Source: CAYWRO01 sp964460345 (lineage in GTDB: Bacteria > Planctomycetota > Phycisphaerae > Phycisphaerales > UBA1924). Taken from it: a stretch of 18,839 bases of DNA. The stretch spans positions 1-18,839 of the forward strand of contig CAYWRO010000067.1 of NCBI GenBank assembly GCA_964460345.1, read 5' to 3'. Below are positions 15,189-18,839 of the stretch, in pieces (the stretch's first letter is position 1; each line of letters starts with the position of its first letter). The translations under genes and the position numbers were made by a program. A model generated the notes under the pieces. The model had not been told where the DNA came from. It worked only from the letters and a program-made list of their open reading frames with translations, and ran no database searches.

Positions 15189-15320
15189 CACTCGCCCGCC
15201 AGGGGCCGCTTGTAACGCCGGCGCGGGTTGCGACACGCAGCCGGATTGCAACAAAATTTCCGTCTCTTCCGCCGCCGCGCACCGATTCGCCGGTTTGATT
15301 ATGCAACGTGGAGGAAACGT

Positions 15321-15365
15321 ATGGACTACCCCGCATCAGGCGGTAGGATGTGCGCCCTTATCTGA
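15321..15365 (+). CDS. Possible 14-codon upstream ORF
   Basis: ATG at 15321 has GGAGG at 15310-15314, 6 bases upstream, a stronger site than many genes in the window, and reads MDYPASGGRMCALI before TGA. It lies 88 bases before the PEP-CTERM-like gene. No function is evident; a chance site is quite possible. Confidence 0.2.
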   Translation: MDYPASGGRMCALI

Positions 15366-15452
15366 CGGATGGTCTTGACGCGGCGGACGGACAATGGCAT
15401 GCTGCCTTTGTTGACGTTCCCGCATATGTGTGGAGAGAGGAGAGAGGTCAAC

Positions 15453-16724
15453 ATGGCTCAGCAGGGCTCGCCGGTTGTGGCATGGAGGAATCGGCTGCTC
15501 ATCATGATTGCTGCCTGCGGCGCGGCCGCGGGCAGCGCGTTGGGGCAGTCCACGGTCAACTGGCAGAACCCCGCCGGGGGGATCTGGTCCGATGCGGCCG
15601 GGTGGGGCGGCGGCGGCCCGCCCGGAGCAGCCGATGAGGCTCGCTTCGCCCTTGGCGGGGCCGCGTACCAGATCAGCTTCAACGCGGCGGCCCAGGTCGG
15701 TGGCGTCAGCGTTGAAGGCGACTCCGTCACCTTCGATCTGGCCTCGCATGACCTCCGCTTCGCGCCCGCCGCGTGGAATCTGCGGGTCGGAAACGGCCTG
15801 ACCAGCTCGCGCTTGTCCCTGACCAGCGGCAACGTCGCGGCGGGGCCGGCTGCGTTCTCAGGGTCGCTCACCGTTGAGACGTTGGGTCGCCTCGATGTGA
15901 CCTCGGGCTCGCAGCTCAGAGGCAATGACGTCCTCGCCAACATCAACGGGCACCTCGCCGTCGACAATGGCGGGCAGGTCCAGCTCTTCGGCTTCTCCCA
16001 GCTCTCGGTCGGCGGGCTGGCCACGGTCGATGGCGTCGGATCGTTCCTCTCGCCGGCGGAGATGAACGTGTCCGGGCAGCTACACGCGATGAACGGCGGC
16101 TGGGCCGCGGCCGGCAACGGACGGCTCACGCTCGGCTCCGGTGCGATCATCACGGCCGACGCCGGTGAGATCCGCGGCCTCGATGTCGTCTCCAACGGCG
16201 CTCAGATCAATCTCAGCAACGGCGGCCGGCTCATCGCTGAACTCGGTCCGATGAATCTGAACCCCGGAACAACGCTGACCGGCAGCGGCGAAGTCCTCTC
16301 CGGCGGCAGCATCACCAACGGCGGCTCGGTCTCGCCCGGCTCCGCCGGCGGTGACATCGGCTCACTCTTCTTCAGCAGCCTCGAGATGCAGGCGACAAGC
16401 CGCCTGATCTTCGACCTCGCAGCCTTCGAGGGCGGCGGTGTCGGGCATGATCAGGTGTACGCCGACGCCTTCAAGCTGAACGGCACGATGGAAGTCTCGC
16501 TGCTCCCTGGGTTTATGCCGTCGGTCGGCGCGACGTACGACCTGCTCATCGGCTCCCGCTCCGGCTTCTTCACCTCGGTCGAGCTTCCCACGCTCTCCGA
16601 TGGCCGGTCCTTCGACGTGCTCTACGGCGACGACTACGTCCGTCTCGCGGTCGTCCCCGCCCCTGCTCCCGCGGCGGGCGCTCTCTTCTGCTTCGGGGCA
16701 GCCGCCTTGCGCCGTCGTCGCTGA
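15453..16724 (+). CDS. Secreted beta-strand-rich protein with PEP-CTERM-like sorting tail
   Basis: The start ATG at 15453 has an excellent AGGAGAGAGG site 5 bases upstream, giving 423 residues. Residues 1-31 are a Sec signal peptide with likely cleavage at ALG/QS. The body begins with WQNPAGGIWSDAAGW, the opening seen in planctomycetal autotransporter-associated beta-strand and PEP-CTERM proteins, and continues with Gly/Ser/Asn-rich stretches such as GHLAVDNGG and GAQINLSNGG, which suggest a right-handed beta-helix or beta-solenoid. The last 23 residues have VPAPAP, a short hydrophobic helix and RRRR, the three-part PEP-CTERM/exosortase signal in a planctomycetal variant. It is probably a surface or exopolysaccharide-associated protein. 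Its ligand or activity cannot be told. It faces the aconitase gene tail to tail. Confidence 0.82.
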   Translation: MAQQGSPVVAWRNRLLIMIAACGAAAGSALGQSTVNWQNPAGGIWSDAAGWGGGGPPGAADEARFALGGAAYQISFNAAAQVGGVSVEGDSVTFDLASHDLRFAPAAWNLRVGNGLTSSRLSLTSGNVAAGPAAFSGSLTVETLGRLDVTSGSQLRGNDVLANINGHLAVDNGGQVQLFGFSQLSVGGLATVDGVGSFLSPAEMNVSGQLHAMNGGWAAAGNGRLTLGSGAIITADAGEIRGLDVVSNGAQINLSNGGRLIAELGPMNLNPGTTLTGSGEVLSGGSITNGGSVSPGSAGGDIGSLFFSSLEMQATSRLIFDLAAFEGGGVGHDQVYADAFKLNGTMEVSLLPGFMPSVGATYDLLIGSRSGFFTSVELPTLSDGRSFDVLYGDDYVRLAVVPAPAPAAGALFCFGAAALRRRR

Positions 16725-16749
16725 ACCTGACAACATCCGACGAACCCAA

Positions 16750-16780
16750 AAAACACCCGCCCTTTTGGGGCGGGTGTTTT
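16750..16780. terminator. Bidirectional intrinsic terminator
   Basis: AAAACACCCGCCC (16750-16762) and GGGCGGGTGTTTT (16768-16780) form a perfect 13-bp stem with a 5-base loop. A-rich sequence on the left (16748-16753) and T-rich sequence on the right give a U-tract on either strand. It lies between two convergent genes and should serve both. Confidence 0.92.
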
Positions 16781-16808
16781 GCTTTTGCGATCTTGGACGC
16801 TCAGCGGC

Positions 16809-18839
16809 TCACACCGTCGCGTGCTTCCGGCTCTCATTGAGCAGCTTGCGCAGCACCGTCTGGAGAATGCCGCCGTTGCGGTAGTACTCGATCTCGACCG
16901 GCGTATCCATGCGGCAGCGGGCCGTGAACTCAATCTTCCGTCCATCCGGCCGGGTCGCGATCACCGGCACATCGCAGCGCGGCTCGACCGGATCCGGCAG
17001 CCGGATGTCGAATGTCTCCGTGCCGTCCAGCCCCAGCGAGTCGGCGTTCGCCCCGGACGCAAAGGTCAGCGGCAAAACCCCCATCCCGACCAGGTTCGAC
17101 CGGTGAATCCGCTCAAAGGACTCGGCGATCACCGCCCGGACTCCGAGCAGGAAGGTCCCCTTGGCGGCCCAGTCGCGGCTGGACCCCATGCCATAGTCCT
17201 TCCCGGCAAGCACGACCAGCGGCGTGCCCTGCTGCCGGTAATTCTGGCTCGCGTCGAAAATCGTGCTGAACGTCTTCCCATCGGCTCCCCCGATCTGGTC
17301 GGAGGTCGTGAAGTCCGTCGTCCAGCCACCCTCCGTGCCGGGCGCCAGCTTGTTCTTCACCCGGATGTTCGCGAACGTGCCCCGGGTCATCACCCGGTCG
17401 TTGCCGCGGCGGGATCCATACGAGTTGAAGTCCTTCTTCTGGACGCCCTTGCTCTTGAGGTACTCGCCCGCGGGGCTGTTCTCCGCGATCGAGCCGGCAG
17501 GGGAGATGTGGTCCGTGGTCACGGAGTCCCCCAGCTTCGCCAGGCAGCGTGCGCCGAGGATGGGCGTGATGTCCTCCGGATGTGGCGCCATTCCCTCGAA
17601 GAAGGGGGGGTTCTGGATGTAGGTGGAGGCGTCCTCCCAGTGGTACAAATCGCTCCGAGACACAGGAACGTTGTTCCAGGTCTCGTTGCCGGTGTAGACG
17701 TTCCCGTACTGGCGGCGGAACTGGTCCGGGTCGATGCACGAGGCGCGAAGCTCCTGGACCTCTTGATGAGTTGGCCAGATGTCCTTGAGGTACACAGGCT
17801 TACCGTCCTTGGTCGTGGCGATCGGGTCCTTGACGACATCGATGTCCACGCTTCCCGCGATGGCGTAGGCCACCACCAGCGGCGGGCTTGCCAGGTAGTT
17901 CGCCCGGACCGACGGATGAACGCGGCCCTCAAAGTTGCGGTTGCCGGACAGGACGCTCGCCGCCACGAGATCGCCCTCGGCGATGGCCGCGTCGATCGCT
18001 TCCGGAAGCGGTCCTGAGTTCCCGATGCAGGTGGTGCACCCGTAGCCGACGGTGTGGAAGCCGAGCGCCTCCAGGTCCTCCGTCAGGCCGGACTTGTCGA
18101 AGTACTCCGTGACCACCTTGGAGCCCGGCGCCAGCGAGGTCTTCACCCACGGCGCTCGCGTCAGGCCCAGCTTCCGCGCCTTGCGCGCGACCAGGCCCGC
18201 CGCGAGCATGACGTCAGGGTTGCTGGTGTTGGTGCAACTGGTGATCGCCGCGATGACCACATCGCCGTGACCCAGCGAGAAGCTCTCGCCCTCCATCTGA
18301 ACAGGGACCTCGGTCGGCTCTTTCTTTCCGAACGTCTCGACCAGGTCTTTCCGCCACTGCGACTTCATGCCGCGGAGCGCGATGCGGTCCTGCGGGCGCT
18401 TCGGTCCGGCCAGCGAGGGCTCCACGGTCGACAGATCCAGCTCGAGCACGTGCGTGAACTCCGGCTCCTTCGAGCCCGGCGTAAAGAACAGGTGGTTGGC
18501 CTTCGTGTAGGCCTCCACGAGCGAGATCTGTTCGTCCGAACGCCCCGTCAGCCGCAGGTAGTCGAGCGTGACCTGGTCGACGGGGAAGAAGCCGATCGTC
18601 GCCCCGTACTCCGGCGCCATGTTCGCGATGGTCGCCCGGTCAGGCAGTGAGAGGCTCATCAGGCCGTCGCCGAAGAACTCGACGAACTTGTCGACGACGC
18701 CGCGGGCCCGGAGGATCTCAGTGATAGTCAGCACCAGGTCCGTCGCCGTGGCGCCTTCCGGCAATCGTCCCTTGAGGCGGAAGCCCACGACCTCCGGCGT
18801 CAGCATGTAGACGGGCTGCCCGAGCCTGACGGCCTCGGC
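16809..18839 (-). CDS. acnA: Aconitate hydratase, C-terminal three quarters (5' end outside window)
   Basis: Aconitase interconverts citrate and isocitrate in the TCA cycle with a [4Fe-4S] cluster. The frame is open to the right edge (AEAVRLGQPVYM precedes the first internal ATG), so about 676 of the expected ~900 residues are present. The cluster cysteines are in SCTNTSNP (one Cys) and GYGCTTCIGNSG (two Cys), and GNRNFEGR, GSRRGNDRVMTRGTFANIR and YGMGSSRDWAAKG carry the substrate-binding Arg and Ser residues of the family. The layout matches the AcnA/IRP1 type and not AcnB. It ends just past the shared terminator. Since the start is not visible, nothing can be said about its control. Confidence 0.95.
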   Translation of the reverse strand, partial: AEAVRLGQPVYMLTPEVVGFRLKGRLPEGATATDLVLTITEILRARGVVDKFVEFFGDGLMSLSLPDRATIANMAPEYGATIGFFPVDQVTLDYLRLTGRSDEQISLVEAYTKANHLFFTPGSKEPEFTHVLELDLSTVEPSLAGPKRPQDRIALRGMKSQWRKDLVETFGKKEPTEVPVQMEGESFSLGHGDVVIAAITSCTNTSNPDVMLAAGLVARKARKLGLTRAPWVKTSLAPGSKVVTEYFDKSGLTEDLEALGFHTVGYGCTTCIGNSGPLPEAIDAAIAEGDLVAASVLSGNRNFEGRVHPSVRANYLASPPLVVAYAIAGSVDIDVVKDPIATTKDGKPVYLKDIWPTHQEVQELRASCIDPDQFRRQYGNVYTGNETWNNVPVSRSDLYHWEDASTYIQNPPFFEGMAPHPEDITPILGARCLAKLGDSVTTDHISPAGSIAENSPAGEYLKSKGVQKKDFNSYGSRRGNDRVMTRGTFANIRVKNKLAPGTEGGWTTDFTTSDQIGGADGKTFSTIFDASQNYRQQGTPLVVLAGKDYGMGSSRDWAAKGTFLLGVRAVIAESFERIHRSNLVGMGVLPLTFASGANADSLGLDGTETFDIRLPDPVEPRCDVPVIATRPDGRKIEFTARCRMDTPVEIEYYRNGGILQTVLRKLLNESRKHATV

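Noticed and set aside
1..18839. tRNA, rRNA, CRISPR arrays, insertion sequences
   Set aside because: I looked for conserved RNA gene cores, evenly spaced short repeats and transposase motifs on both strands and saw none; the only notable direct repeat is the hisD-tail pair.

Overview
The window is GC-rich bacterial chromosome and most likely comes from the Planctomycetota, perhaps a Phycisphaerae-like lineage. The grounds are a secreted protein with a PEP-CTERM-like tail ending in VPAPAP...RRRR, a GyrB with a very large internal insert, and very dense, overlapping operon packing. This placement is inference; there is no rRNA or other strong taxonomic marker.

Layout. (1) 1-2840, plus strand: the 3' end of an RHS-repeat polymorphic toxin with a PD-(D/E)xK-type nuclease tip, a helical protein that is probably its immunity protein, and an unrecognised 177-aa protein. 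The toxin tip and cargo look AT-richer than what follows. (2) 2858-3095: a perfect 78-bp direct repeat. One copy is the 3' end of hisD and the other lies just beyond the hisD stop, at the border between the RHS module and the his operon. (3) 2989-9959, minus strand: a compact his operon read hisG-hisC-hisB-hisH-hisF-hisA/I/E-hisD, with every junction overlapping by 1-7 bp. It supplies every histidine step except histidinol-phosphate phosphatase. Steps 2, 3 and 4 are fused into one HisA-HisI-HisE polypeptide. (4) 9722-9959: the operon's control region. I read it as a full transcription attenuator: a 20-codon leader peptide with 8 His codons, a strong intrinsic terminator, and a mutually exclusive antiterminator and protector hairpin.

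(5) 10029-11136, plus strand: a c-type cytochrome lipoprotein and a DUF2231 membrane protein. (6) 11452-15188: gyrB (923 codons), then a membrane-anchored or lipoprotein alpha/beta hydrolase. (7) 15453-16724: a secreted beta-rich protein with a PEP-CTERM-like sorting tail, ending at a bidirectional terminator shared with (8) an aconitase gene on the minus strand, which runs off the right edge.

The main discovery candidate is the His-codon attenuator (9793-9921). It was found by reading the minus strand upstream of hisG and is far too small for ordinary gene calling. Classical His leader-peptide attenuation is best known from Proteobacteria, so its presence here would extend the mechanism if the lineage assignment holds. 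Secondary candidates are the HisA-HisI-HisE fusion and the duplicated hisD 3' end next to a toxin cassette.
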